A stretch of 64,000 bases of DNA from Annulohypoxylon bovei var. microspora. Taxonomy: Eukaryota; Ascomycota; Sordariomycetes; Xylariales; Hypoxylaceae. The stretch lies in contig MU405275.1 of the NCBI GenBank assembly GCA_022836615.1, positions 1 through 64,000 of the forward strand. The letters run 5' to 3'. The number at the start of each line of letters is the position of its first letter. The first letter of the stretch is position 1. Below, piece after piece: positions 22,407 through 33,879 of the stretch. A program made the position numbers and the translations under genes. The notes beneath the pieces were generated by a model, which was not told the origin of the DNA, made no database searches, and saw nothing but the letters and a program-made list of their open reading frames with translations.

Positions 22407-23846
22407 ATGGCTGTCCCACGGCGTCTTCTCACCACCCTTGCTAGGCCATGTATAAGATCTAATAGATCTAATATACGCCGCAGCACGCGCCGTTTCCTCA
22501 GCGAGGAATCCATATCACACCCCTCGAATCAGGTCCAAGTGTACATCTCACGGTCATCAGACCCGTACCTAAACCTATCCATCGAGCACTTCCTGCTGCA
22601 AAAGTCGCACCCGGACTCCGTCGTGCTATTCCTGTACACGAACCGGCCCTGCGTCGTCGTCGGCCGGAACCAGAATCCTTGGGTCGAGGTGAATCTAGGC
22701 CTGCTCAAGCATAACAACGGCATAGTCTCCGGGAATAGGCAAGAATATGGAGATGAAAATCAAGAAAAGGGGGAGGTCCTGCTAGTCCGGCGACGGTCTG
22801 GCGGCGGCACCGTCTTCCACGACCTGGGCAACGTGAACTACAGCGTGATCTGCCCGCATGAGTCCTTCGACCGGGACAGGTACGCGTCTATGGTAGTCCG
22901 GGCCCTGTCCTCTCTCTCCATCCCCTCTAACCCCGACGCTCGGTTCCGCGTCAACGAGCGCCACGACATCGTTCTCGACCTCCCCCCTTCCCCTTCCCCT
23001 GACTCTAGCTTCGCAAAACAACAGACGCCGACGCAGACGCAGACCTTCAAGATCTCCGGCTCCGCGTACAAGATAACGCGGCTCCGGGCTCTGCACCACG
23101 GGACGTGTCTCCTGTCCTCGCCAAACCTCCCCCTAGTCGGCCCGCTCCTGCGCTCGCCGGCCGCGCCGTACATCAAGTCGCGGGGCGTCCAGAGCGTGCG
23201 CAGCCCAATCCGCAATATCGGGATTTCTGACCTAGCCTCCTTCGAAGACGCCGTCGTCGCCGAGTTCGACGCCATGCACGGGGCCGTGGACACCGAGGTC
23301 ATTGATGCTCAGCAGATATTAGATGACGAGCCCCTTGTCGCGAAGGGGTATGCCGAGCTCACGGTATGTTTTTTGCTATTAGCCCCAACCAACCCCTTTC
23401 CGCTACATTTTTGTTTGTCCCATACGTAAAGGAATAGGACAGAGGAGGTATATGAAACCTAGTAAAAATATATCAAATATCAAACAAATAAACCCCAAAA
23501 CCTAACAGCCCTCTAACGCACCCAACAGTCCCCGGAGTGGATATACACGCAAACCCCCCAATTCACCTTCTCCACGCACCCCACCGACGCGGACCCGCGT
23601 CCGCGGCCCCCTCTCCCGGCCTCCCTCCCTCCCTCCCTGCAGCTCTCGATGACGGTGCACCACGGAGAAATCACCGAGGCCTCCGAATCCTACCTGCGCG
23701 CGCCGATCAAGAACACGTCATTCCTCCAGATCACCGATTGGCGGACCAAGGCCGCCGACGAGTCCGTCGGGAGGTGGCTTAACGGCTTGTTCGGGCTCGG
23801 GGAGCCGACGTTGAGCCACCCGTTCACGGGCCCCGGCTATTTATAG
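22407..23846 (+). CDS. AIM22: Lipoate-protein ligase / lipoyltransferase (mitochondrial)
   Basis: Attaches or transfers lipoate to lysines of mitochondrial 2-oxoacid dehydrogenase E2 and glycine cleavage H proteins. Exons 22,407-23,363 and 23,529-23,846 flank a 165-bp intron (GTATGT...CAACAG). The product is 424 aa. The first ~35 residues are Arg/Ser-rich with no acidic residue until S-E-E-S, a good mitochondrial presequence. Family motifs follow: R-R-R-S-G-G-G-T-V-F-H-D-L-G-N-V-N-Y-S (about 127-145) and K-I-S-G-S-A-Y-K, with the conserved substrate-binding lysine. The C-terminal exon holds the accessory domain (P-E-W-I-Y-T-Q-T-P-Q-F-T) with a Pro-rich insert. The gene converges on VPS11 with a 212-bp gap. 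It is like yeast Aim22; the exact lipoate donor cannot be told from sequence. Confidence 0.9.
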
Positions 23847-24058
23847 TAAACGTCTGGTCTTACTCTACTACTCACGTGTACCAGACATTTCGGGGGAAAA
23901 AAAAAGGGCCGAGTAGTGCTGTTACTCCTGTATACTATATATACCTAGCGCATATAGACCTGTAGAAACACCTCATATAGACATAAGCACGATACCGCCA
24001 ACTTAGGATATCGTCGCATCAAACAACCTCAGACCTCAAACTTCAAACTTCGCACCCC

Positions 24059-27000
24059 CTACTCCGCCGTCCCGGCCCCCATAACCCCCTGCCCGAACCA
24101 CTGCGCGACGGTCTTGAACCTCTCGTCGCCCTTCTCGAGCGCGTCCCGGAACAGGTCGTGGCGGTCGGCCCTCTCGTCCTGGCTGCGCTTCATCGCGCGG
24201 ACGGCCGCGTTGTTGACGGCGCACACGGGGCACTCGACCTCGCTGCCGTCCTCGGTCTGCTTGAGGCAGCGCTGGTGGAAGCTGTGCTTGCAGAGGAAGT
24301 GCACGGCCGGCAGCTCGAGCAGCCCGCCGCACCCGGGGCACCTCTGCGCCTGGAACACCGCCGGCTTGACGCCGAGCTCCGCCATCTCCGCGCGCTTCGA
24401 CTCCGTCTCCTTGCGGAACGAGTTCGTCTGCCGCCGGTTCGACGCGATCTCCCGCCGCTCGCGCGTGATCGTCTCTCGCAGGTACGGCTTGATCATGCCC
24501 ATCGTGGCCACCGCGTTCGAGCCCAGCGTCTGGATCACCTGCAGCGGCGCCATGAGCCCGTCGCGGTCGATCTTGCCGAGCACGTTGGCGAGCTCCTCCG
24601 GCCCCGCCTCCTCCAGGATTCGCGCATCGGACGTGAAGTACGCGAGCGCCGCGGGGTACAGCTGCGGTTCCTCGGGTCCGTACTTGCGGAGTGCTTTGAT
24701 GGCCCCGCGGGTGTCCTTGGCGGAGGTGTAGGATCGGAAGATGTCAGATAGCAAGCCGGACTGCTCTTTGACTAGGGTTGTGCCGTCGCGGAAATCCGAC
24801 AGATGCGACAGTAAGAGGACGTTTGAGTTCTCGATAGGGACTTCACGGCCCTCGATGAGCTTCTTTGCTTTGAGCTCCCACTCTTCTCTCTGTATTCCCT
24901 TTCTTTCGCTAGCTTTGTGCAGGTACATCTCAAATAGGGTCGTGTATATATCCGCTTTATCTGACTCGTTAAGAGAATCCTCCTTCAGACAGGCCTCCAG
25001 GAAGACGATGAACTCATCCGAATGATCGATGAAAGATGAAAATGCGGTTCGAGGAGGTGGCGGGGTATATTTCTGATCACCGTTCATTTCGGCCTCTATT
25101 ATGGCGCCTGCGTCGCTAACAGTTGCCTGTGACCCCTGTCCGGTAGGGGTAGGAATTGCGGATGTGTTCATATATGGGAGTGGAAGTAGACTGGTTAGAT
25201 TCTGCACAGCGGTTGTAGCACCAGCTACGAAACCACTGCTCGATATAGTTTGTGTTTCTTCTAATGGCATTTTGTGGACTTTCGGCTTGTATTTGCCTGT
25301 ATAATAGTCGATGAATATCTTCGTAGTGTCACTCGGGCAATTCTCTAGGAGTACTCTCGCATATTTCATTAAACATGGATATGCCTATTCAAAATTAGCT
25401 TTCAAACAACACAGAAATTCAGGTTACATACCGTTTCAGCATCCAAATGCCATATGAAGTCGAGCGCTTCAGCATAGTTCTTGGAGTCTTCAATCAAAAT
25501 ATCCACCACAAGGTCGTTCTCCCCATGTTTTGTGGCGAGGTAAGCAGCCTGTTCAAAGTAACCACCTTGCCTACACATGGTTATGGCTGTGTCCAAGTCG
25601 AATTTGAGATCTCCCTCGGACTTGATAAACTTCTCCAGTTTATCGACATCCTTTAACTTAGCATAACAATTTAGCAATAAGGTCGTATGGTCCGCGGTGG
25701 CTTTGTGACGTTCGTGCAACTCTTCAAGATACTCGATCAAATTGTGTATCCTTTGCGTGTCGAGGAACTTCCGGATCACTTGCGAAGGTTCCGTATTGTC
25801 GATCGCCTTGATATACTGTGACATAGCGCTATCATAATCTCCTTTCTGATATAGATGGTCACCATATTTCCGGTAGATGACATTCTGTTGTTGTAAGTCC
25901 ATGCCCGACTTCTGCGCAAGGTTGATGGCTAGCGGGAACAGATTTCGCTGATACAACAATTCGAGCCTTTGCTGCAATGATTTCTCGTGATAGTGATTGA
26001 CCTGGTTTCGGTAAGCACATTATAGCATAAAAAACTAGAGGTTTATCTCACCTTCCCATCCTGCGTTAGAACATACAGGTCTCCCCATATCTGAAAGATT
26101 GCCTCGACTTCGGAGATGAGAGATTCGGAATGGGAAACTATTTGAAGGGCCGGGTCTACCATCGTGAACCTAGCGGCATTGAAAAGAGACTCTGTGTTTG
26201 TGCCCCCAAAACGACGTCTGAGACTGTCGGAGCCTCCACTTCCAGAAGCTGGGGGCGGCGAAATAAGCGCAACGTAGTCCTGGAAGGTTGATACTAAACT
26301 CGTGGCTCCATCGTTAGCAAAGCAAAGTCCCCTTCCCTCCAAGGTATAATAATACACAGCATCCTCCCGAACTACGATGATATCCCCAGTTTTGTTATTT
26401 ATTGTCATGCATCCAGCGGCACAACCGGCATCCTCGATTGTCCTTGGAGGTTGGCCTTGACCTTTTCCTGATATAATCAGCTTCAGGAGTTTGGAGGTCG
26501 TTGCAACAAACAACGTCGTGAGCTTCGGATCGGCTACAAATTCGACACCTGTTATCGGCTCTTCTGATTCGTATACTATTCGTTGCTTCGTCCCTCGATC
26601 GTGTATTAGGTCGCCTCGTATTACCGTGACTGCTCCATTCGCGAATCCTACGGCAAGTTGTGATAGGTCATCGAGCGCGGTGAAAGACGATATCTACAGT
26701 ATTCAGTTAGCTAGTAGTCTTCATATAATATTCCAAGTGTACTCACGGGGAACTGCTTTCGGCCATTGTTTATGTTTAGTGTACTCAGACACGTAGGCAA
26801 TCCCGTCTTCTTTACAGGCTTATCCAGTGCCCAAACTTTCAATATTGGTTCATTACTAAGGTCCTCCTAATTACGATCAGCTCTATTCAAAGCCACACAT
26901 CAATCATATATAGGGATCCTACCGAGACAGTTACTAGAAGACTTGTCCCTTCGACCTGGCGCATATGGGTAATGCGACCAGTCTCGTGTGCGTGGAAGCT

Positions 27001-27241
27001 CCGAATGATCTTCCAGCTAGGACCGATAATGCGTACATATCCATTATCGCTTCCTAGAAATAGACTCTCGGACCCGGAACAGACGCTCGATATCTCGTTA
27101 TTCTCGAAGAATGATCGTGTCTCGTCGTCGCCGAGCTTGACTTGGCTAACTTCGAAGAAGTCGAATGCTTTCCACTACAGCACGTTAGGTAAAGCTGAAT
27201 TTAAAGACTGAGCCAACATATCTTACCAAAAGCAAAGCCAT
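24059..27241 (-). CDS. VPS11: Vacuolar protein sorting protein Vps11 (HOPS/CORVET core, RING-H2)
   Basis: Core subunit of the HOPS and CORVET tethering complexes for endosome-vacuole fusion. Six exons: 27,227-27,241; 26,923-27,174; 26,747-26,866; 26,052-26,693; 25,432-26,001; 24,059-25,384. All joins keep the frame and give 974 aa, normal for the family. Exon 1 encodes only MALLL and joins W-K-A-F-D-F-F-E-V, the conserved start. The N-terminal third is a beta-propeller-like region with N-E-I-S-S-V. The middle is an alpha-solenoid with clathrin-type repeats (L-Y-Q-R-N-L-F-P-L-A-I, Y-G-D-H-L-Y-x-K-G-D-Y-D-x-A). The C-terminus has a RING-H2 at about 882-922: C-P-G-C, F-L-C-K-H-S-F-H-Q-R-C, C-P-V-C. 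It precedes MLH3 on the same strand by 397 bp. Confidence 0.93.
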
Positions 27242-27638
27242 GGCGTGTTTTTGAGTGTTAGCGACAATCAAATCGGCGGCATCAAGCCTTATTTGTTCAT
27301 CGTTCCATGGAGGATTGTAGTTGTTATACCGATTGTCTACCTAATAGCTTAGGACGTCACCGCGCTGCAAGTTGGGAGCTACCTGCCTTATCGATAGATT
27401 AATACCTTTATATACAATTATCTTGGGTTGTACATATGGTATGCATATAATGGGTATTTTATTGATATATCCGAGGATTTATATATACACATGATATGCC
27501 TCAATAAATGCATGTTCACGTAAGTGCCCCTATTGTGATAGCAAGCTAGAATTCATTATATTAATAATTCAGGAATCTTTTATTAGAGATGAAAGTCTTA
27601 AATACTCCCATTTCATAGTAAACCACATGCATTATAAA
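27242..27638. other. Intergenic between VPS11 start and MLH3 stop
   Basis: 397 bp, moderately AT-rich, and must contain the VPS11 promoter and MLH3 terminator. No specific element recognised. Confidence 0.5.
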
Positions 27639-30599
27639 TTAGGTACGCATACTAGATTTCCACCTCTTAAACTCCTCGCTAAAACTGCCTGTATCCTTTC
27701 CAACATCAGCCACGCCCATAGGACTATTCCCTATATCGACCAGCGGTACCATTGATGGTCTGCCATGGGCGCACTGGAAAGGCAAAGCGCAGTCCGCCAA
27801 CCGTTTCACTAGATCAACACATTCCTCGTGGGAAAGCAGGTCGTTGAACATTATGGAACTCCGGCATGCCCTCGAGTTAATCATCTCCAAGATGCCGTGG
27901 GGACACCCATAAAACCGAGACAGCCAATGTAATTCATTAGTATCCTCCATTTTCTGCGCCGTCTCAGTTTGCGTTGGCCGTAATGCGCCGTGACCTTGTT
28001 CATCAAGTTCCCATGCTTCCTTCCTTAGTAATTCGATAAGTAAACGGGGCTCCGCACGACACCGTTCAGCTATGCTAGGCGGTAGCCCAAGGACATTCAA
28101 CTTCGGCCCTCCCTTGCCGTCAGAATTTGGTTTCGGTGTCGAGTTGACTTCAAATAAGACCCCCCAATGTGTGAAATACTCCATAGACCGTTCGAACTGG
28201 CGACTATCTTGACGGGAGATATCGAAGATGATGGGCGTCTCTAACGGCAATGCTTGTGCATAGATAGACTGCTGATGCTGTTCCATTGGGGGAGTAGATT
28301 TATCGTCCAGAACCACGAAATAATTTTTCATTAAAGCTTCGACCCGACATCTCTCATCCGCAGCATGTTGATCAATGATAACGAGTAATGAAGCCTCACT
28401 CGTCTCACTTTTACCTAGGTTTGACGAGGTCGAGGATAAAGGGATTTTAGCCAAGATGAACTTTCGGTCGACCTGTGCTATAACCCTAGCATTCCGTAGA
28501 TCATCTTTAGATAGTCGACCTTGGATGTTATGAGAAGCCTGTGTAAAGTTCGGTGAGTTGAAGTTATACCCATGGCAACAGTTATCCGATGCCTTTGCTG
28601 CAAGGGCCAGCGCCTTTTCTTCGTCAAAGGCGACTGGAATTGGCGGCTCTTGCGACTGAAATACAGGATTGTCCCAGGATGACAAAAGGTCATCCAACCA
28701 CTTGCTCCTCTCGTCTTTAGCGACTGGTTTAATGTTTGTGCGTAGCTTCTTTCTCAACGGTAGACGGCTAGCACGAGGTGTCTCGGCCGAGTTTGTTTGA
28801 GGCCGAATTACCAGGCCAGTTCGGCTATCAACAGAAAAAGTTTCTTTGGTCGTTGGATTTGTCCACAAGACTTCTTTCCTCTCTTCGACTAACGATGATT
28901 TCTCACCAAGGTCCTCTATCTCAGGGGTAGCCTTCTTGCTGATTTCGGGTACATCCATTTCTACGTCAGGGAAAGGAAAACGTAGCAGCGTGCCATCCGA
29001 AGCAACTAAGGGAGTATCTGAAATGCCGTCATTGCTCTCTATGCGTAACGTCCCCGTCACAGGAGTCTGCCCATGACCACATTCCTCAGCTTCTTCCTTG
29101 TCCGAGAGGATCTTCTCATGCAAATGAGCGTATTGAGGTTGTCCTGACTTAATATGTGTCCATGGATCGAATAGAGATTCAGGTCGTAGGCGAGAGGTGC
29201 TAGGAGCAAGATTAAGTCTGGTACTAGCCAAATCTCCAACAGATGACTGGCTTCGAGGTGTACCAATCCGACTGGTTCCAGAATCCGTTCTTGGTGTAGA
29301 GACCCTGGGTACGGATTTGCTATGTCTATCCCGAGAACTCGAATATCTGGATGGTAAAATCTTGCGAGGTCCAGAATATCTTGGGCGAAAGTGGTGTGCC
29401 TTGAGAAATTCGTAGACTACCGCAGTCAAAATATCAACAATTGCTTTTAAATCGTTGTGGCGCTCATTGAAGATCTCTTCCACGTCACAAACACCAGCTT
29501 CAGGAGTCTGCTCTCCGATATTTATTTTAATATAGAACATAGGCCATCGATCAACCCCTTTCCTACCCCTAAGTTCTTGATTGGTGTACCCGTCTGTTTT
29601 GAACCGACGATCTTTGGCTCTCCTATTTTGTTCGTCTTCATTGAGATCACCTCCACTCTCTTCTACTCCGAAGCTGGAATTTGCAAATAATCGATTAATC
29701 TCTTCGTACAGAACGTTTGATCCGTGCTCATTAGACACGGGTTGGACGCCTATGCTGATAAATTGTACTTGCCGAGATATTATCGGAATTAGCGACACTG
29801 CTCCTACGATGGAGACTAAACCTGCCGATGCTTTGAGGGGCACCCATAGATCTCTGGAATGATCATCACATAGCTGGGCTTGGAATAATGCTTTTGAAAT
29901 ACGAGTAGTTAGGTTAAGAGTGTCATTTTTCTCGCCTTGGAGCATTGAGAGGCCTTCAGGTATTCGGATTGCGAAGGTGCGTTGGTCCACAGAATCTCGA
30001 AGCGATATAGATACCTGACCTGGCCAAGCAAGTAGCAAGGCCACAAGGCCACGCTTAAGTCTTTCCCAGTCCTTAGCATGAACGCCTCTTTCAGCATCGA
30101 TAGCCCTCTGCTTGACTCTCACGGGCATCGACCCAAAAAGGTCCCGAACAGTTGCTCGAGTTCCATGAGGAAAGCTTAACAGCCTTTGTTCTGGTAACGC
30201 TGGGATATGTCGTGCCAAGACTTCGGCGTTGTGGATTTTAATTGTGTTGTGAGAGTGATAGCCATGATGATGCGATGTAATAGACAGCAACGACAAAGCA
30301 GCCACGGACGCTATAAAGGTGCCATGTCGACCATGAATACTGTCATGAGCAGGATATTTAGAGGTATAATGCAGTTTGCCGAGACCACCTGTAGACCTAA
30401 ATTCGCTAGGTGGTATTCCTAGACCATTGTCCTCAACAGAGCAATTACCTCGAGTATAATCGATAGATATGGTGATTTTAGTAGCCTCGGAATCTAGCGA
30501 GTTCTTGATCAAGCCATATACGACGTTATTAAGCGAAGTTATGGTGGTAGACGATTTGATCTGGGCAATGACATTCTCCGGCAAATGCTGGATAGACAT
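27639..30599 (-). CDS. MLH3: DNA mismatch repair endonuclease Mlh3
   Basis: MutL-family protein acting with Mlh1 in mismatch repair and meiotic crossover resolution. Single exon, 986 aa. The N-terminal GHKL ATPase region shows N-S-L-D (about 33-36), V-E-D-N-G-L-G-I and G-R-H-G-T-F. The C-terminal endonuclease domain has D-Q-H-A-A-D-E-R-C-R-V-E (743-754), matching DQHAx2Ex4E, plus G-C-P-H-G, A-C-R-S-S-I and C-A-H-G-R-P-S-M, the zinc-binding motifs of the Mlh3/Pms1 nuclease. The C-A-H-G and A-C-R spacing favours Mlh3 over Pms1. The linker (about 400-700) is Ser/Pro-rich. The usual general-base Glu of ATPase motif I aligns by eye with Gly29. Divergent from the gene at 31,806. Confidence 0.9.
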   Translation of the reverse strand: MSIQHLPENVIAQIKSSTTITSLNNVVYGLIKNSLDSEATKITISIDYTRGNCSVEDNGLGIPPSEFRSTGGLGKLHYTSKYPAHDSIHGRHGTFIASVAALSLLSITSHHHGYHSHNTIKIHNAEVLARHIPALPEQRLLSFPHGTRATVRDLFGSMPVRVKQRAIDAERGVHAKDWERLKRGLVALLLAWPGQVSISLRDSVDQRTFAIRIPEGLSMLQGEKNDTLNLTTRISKALFQAQLCDDHSRDLWVPLKASAGLVSIVGAVSLIPIISRQVQFISIGVQPVSNEHGSNVLYEEINRLFANSSFGVEESGGDLNEDEQNRRAKDRRFKTDGYTNQELRGRKGVDRWPMFYIKINIGEQTPEAGVCDVEEIFNERHNDLKAIVDILTAVVYEFLKAHHFRPRYSGPRKILPSRYSSSRDRHSKSVPRVSTPRTDSGTSRIGTPRSQSSVGDLASTRLNLAPSTSRLRPESLFDPWTHIKSGQPQYAHLHEKILSDKEEAEECGHGQTPVTGTLRIESNDGISDTPLVASDGTLLRFPFPDVEMDVPEISKKATPEIEDLGEKSSLVEERKEVLWTNPTTKETFSVDSRTGLVIRPQTNSAETPRASRLPLRKKLRTNIKPVAKDERSKWLDDLLSSWDNPVFQSQEPPIPVAFDEEKALALAAKASDNCCHGYNFNSPNFTQASHNIQGRLSKDDLRNARVIAQVDRKFILAKIPLSSTSSNLGKSETSEASLLVIIDQHAADERCRVEALMKNYFVVLDDKSTPPMEQHQQSIYAQALPLETPIIFDISRQDSRQFERSMEYFTHWGVLFEVNSTPKPNSDGKGGPKLNVLGLPPSIAERCRAEPRLLIELLRKEAWELDEQGHGALRPTQTETAQKMEDTNELHWLSRFYGCPHGILEMINSRACRSSIMFNDLLSHEECVDLVKRLADCALPFQCAHGRPSMVPLVDIGNSPMGVADVGKDTGSFSEEFKRWKSSMRT

Positions 30600-31805
30600 T
30601 GCTGAGCAGAAGAGTTTCTTTCGTTTCTCATTTTCGACATTCGTCGATTCGTCTAATAATTTCGATTCGTCTAATAATTGTCATGCCTAGCTTCAAGATC
30701 CATCATCAATCATGGAAACTGGATGTTCCAGTTTAGGTATGGGCATACACTACCTAGACAGCTAGATACACTATTGAGTTGAATATTGAAGTTAAGGGAG
30801 GATGAACTTCCAAGTTCAGCCACATTTTCTTGTAAAATTAATGGGTACATCGCTGATGACGTAATTTAAACCTTGTTCCAGGTCTAACTTAGTGGGGAAT
30901 GAATGCATCAGCCTCAGAAATTGGGGGGAGAAAGCAGGGACCATTTTCGGGTAGTTTAATTGGCCTGTGCATGTCGGTAACAGATTTAGGCCAAGGCCGC
31001 AGTTCCAGGACCATCGCACTTCCACTACTCTCCATCACCGATGATGCTATTTCTAAGAGAAACAACTTCATCCCTACATACTGTTTGTTAACTAATCAAT
31101 TTCGGCACATTGGGCCGCATCCATTTCTACCTCACTACTGAAGCCTAACATAGAGTGTTCATCTTCGAAGATTACAGCTTCAATGCCTTAAATTTTGATT
31201 GTAAAAAAGAAAGAAAAAGAAAGAAAAAATCAAGCCCCATCTCTCCGTGTCCACACACAAACGGTAGCACTGGACTGGATCGTCATCGCATAACTGCCCA
31301 ACTCCATCCGAGCACGTACATTTGTGTATGCGGATTAACCCTCGTCAATTGGCAAACTGAGGCCTCGCGCCAATATATCGGATACGATCTTTTAATCCGA
31401 AGCCCACCTAGGTCCCCGCATTTGTCCTTTAACATCGTCGTCGTTCGTCGTTCGCTGTTCGCTGTTCGTCGGTGAAACTTTACCTTTAGAAACCTTTGCT
31501 TGCTCCAACAATATTTTACAGTTTAACCGCCACCGCTTTATATACACTCTATCACCCTCTATATCCAACCCTAAGCCCCAGATGGCTATGACTGAGACAT
31601 CCCCACTCCCTCCCAGTACTGGTAAATACTCTCTCTCGGAATCCCATCCCATTTTTATTTATCATCCGTTCTTTTACTCCGTACTCCATACATCCCTTCC
31701 TTGACCTTGACCTTGTCCTTGTCCTTATCCTTATCCCCGTCTCTTCCACATTCTTAACTTCCAAATTTAGGCGACGAGACTGCTTCTCTAACACCTACTA
31801 CTACG
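30600..31805. promoter_or_regulatory. Divergent promoter region, MLH3 / Ser-Thr-rich protein
   Basis: 1.2 kb between divergent starts. Contents seen: an 18-bp tandem duplication near MLH3 (30,644-30,679), a GAAAGAAAAAG tract at about 31,207, a TCGTCG/GTTCG repeat run at about 31,430-31,472, and a CCTTGA/CCTTAT pyrimidine-rich run at about 31,694-31,738, a common fungal core-promoter feature, just upstream of the 31,806 start. Confidence 0.5.
30644..30679. repeat. 18-bp tandem duplication upstream of MLH3
   Basis: Two perfect copies of TCGATTCGTCTAATAATT (30,644-30,661 and 30,662-30,679), beginning 45 bp upstream of the MLH3 ATG, so probably in the 5' UTR or core promoter. Confidence 0.85.
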
Positions 31806-33038
31806 ATGGTAGATCGTCAAGAACGCACAGGCCGCAGACGGCCATTCTCAACATGGGTCAAGAAGCTCGCCAACTTCAAGAGCGGCTCCTCCTCCTCTGC
31901 CGCCGCCACCGAGAGTAGCCGACACAATAGTCACCCCAAGCGCGATGCCACTCCTAAAGCCACTAAGAAGCGACCTTCCAAGAATAACAACCCATACCCA
32001 CAGTCTAGCCGCATCGGCATCGCCGTCCAACCCACCCATCAGAGTGACCCGTCTTTCTCAACGTCCCACAGTGCCAGACTATCGGATCCTTCCATAGCTC
32101 GAAGAAGCCACTCCTCGACAGGAACATCCAATGACGAGGCCTTACCCCCCACCGCCGGTGGCATGTCAGCGGCTCCCACCTTGTCGACCGACTACGAAGC
32201 CGCACACTCCCTCCACGCCCCCTCAAACATGGCATCATCCGTGACAGGCACCAACCGCACCACATATGGGGGCCTCGACTCCCGAAAAGGAGGAGACAGC
32301 ACCTTCTCCTCTCCAGCGCCCTCGGTACGCTCCCTCACAACGACCCTCACGACAATCCAATCGATGGGCCCCAACGGCACCGTCAATGCCCCGCCCCATG
32401 CCGGCCACTCTTCCAACCAAGCCAACTCTAACTACCAAACCATCCAGTTCACCCAGCCCTTCCCGACAAGTTCTCCCGCGTCTGCGATCCCGCCGTACCT
32501 AGCGCCGCACACAGGGCCGGGCTACCCGACCACCTACAACACGGCGACGGCCAACAACCTACTCACAGACAACGCGTCCATCTTAACGCTCGCCTCATCC
32601 AGCAAGCGCCGGCGCCGGCGTTCCATGGACACCGACGCTTCGGTGCGCGCGCTCGCGCCGTCCTCGCTCTGGGGCGGCAGCCGCGAGTCGCTGCCTCTCA
32701 GCGTGCTGAGCGCCAATATCGACGGCAGCGGCGGTCTGCACCAGTCGACCTCGCGCATCGCCGCCGGCGAGCGCACCAGCATATACTCGACCACGCCGAT
32801 GCCTGGCGAGCGGAACAGCCTATACGCTCCTACCGCCGGGAAGCAGAGCATTGCGGGCGACGCAGCCAGCATACGTAGCGGGTTCTTAGGCCATGGGCGC
32901 GCGGATAGCATTAGCGGCAGCGTGGCTGGTGTGAATAGCCCTCTCGTATCGCCACGCGAGGCCGCGGAGAAGGGGGCTGTGGCTGAGGAGAAGGATGAGG
33001 GGGTGGGGATGGGAATGGGACCAGGAGCGAGGGAATAA
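31806..33038 (+). CDS. Conserved Ser/Thr-rich disordered protein, function unknown
   Basis: Intronless, 410 aa. The N-terminus is basic (R-R-R-P-F-S-T-W-V-K-K-L-A-N-F-K). Most of the rest is Ser/Thr/Pro/Asn-rich and likely disordered. A distinctive block around 258-300 reads N-A-S-I-L-T-L-A-S-S-S-K-R-R-R-R-R-S, then D-T-D-A-S-V-R-A-L-A-P-S-S-L-W-G-G-S-R-E-S-L-P-L-S-V-L. The Arg run could be a nuclear signal, and R-R-x-S offers phosphorylation sites. From memory, proteins with this block are widespread in filamentous ascomycetes under misleading names such as cation channel, but I see no transmembrane segment here. The ATG follows a pyrimidine-rich promoter, and codon use is GC-rich as in neighbouring genes. 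Confidence 0.8.
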   Translation: MVDRQERTGRRRPFSTWVKKLANFKSGSSSSAAATESSRHNSHPKRDATPKATKKRPSKNNNPYPQSSRIGIAVQPTHQSDPSFSTSHSARLSDPSIARRSHSSTGTSNDEALPPTAGGMSAAPTLSTDYEAAHSLHAPSNMASSVTGTNRTTYGGLDSRKGGDSTFSSPAPSVRSLTTTLTTIQSMGPNGTVNAPPHAGHSSNQANSNYQTIQFTQPFPTSSPASAIPPYLAPHTGPGYPTTYNTATANNLLTDNASILTLASSSKRRRRRSMDTDASVRALAPSSLWGGSRESLPLSVLSANIDGSGGLHQSTSRIAAGERTSIYSTTPMPGERNSLYAPTAGKQSIAGDAASIRSGFLGHGRADSISGSVAGVNSPLVSPREAAEKGAVAEEKDEGVGMGMGPGARE

Positions 33039-33879
33039 GAGACGAGACGGGGGATGGTTAAGGCCTTGTGTAATTGTTAAGGAAGAAAACCGCTCGAGGA
33101 GAGAGACAAAGCTCAAGTACGCGAACACGAACTGCGACCGTGCCGGTATGCTCGCCAAAAGAAGTCGCCCGAAATAACGTCTTCGCGTCTATCTACATCA
33201 AGACCACCGTGGGCGATCATATTACAACGGCTTCAAACCTGTCGACTGAGTATTTAGCGATTTTATCTATCTGGAGGTTTAGCAGGGTACGAATAATGGT
33301 TTCAACGCGACGACACATCACATCAACATCAACATCGCGTTCCACGACAGCGGACTACGATAATGGGAGGGGGGGTTTTGTTTTCCTGTTACTTCTTTAC
33401 TGAGTACTGCACGGGGGTGGAACAACACTCATCACTTGGCTCGACGGCCGTCATAGGAAGGATCAAGGCATGGATTGGAGTGGCAAATTAGATACCCGTT
33501 TACTGAATTTAACTACGAGATTGCGATTTGGGGAATATGCTGAGTTTCATATAAACTTGATTCTGATCCTGATCCTGGGCCTAGAAGGATCTCTATGTTT
33601 GACTAAGGGTAAAGGTAAATTGTAAAGGTATAAATGGAGTTGAATGAGTGAGTCGCGAAAATAAGTCCTAAGCACAGTATATACAAATCCTCCGATCCGT
33701 CGGTATCTTCAAAATACAGCGAGATCCCGCCATATATGTACCCCATATGTTCGATCCAATCAAATTTGTACGATTCGACTATGTAAATGATCCATTGATT
33801 CCCGCCTGCTATATTCACAACTGGCCGTCGCTAGGGACCTGGAAGATGGAAAATAGATAAAGATAATAGAGATGAATGA
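33039..33879. other. Convergent intergenic region
   Basis: Between the stop of the Ser/Thr-rich gene and the nitrilase stop; expected to hold both 3' UTRs. A CATCAACATCAACATC-like short repeat is at about 33,318. No gene seen. Confidence 0.5.
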
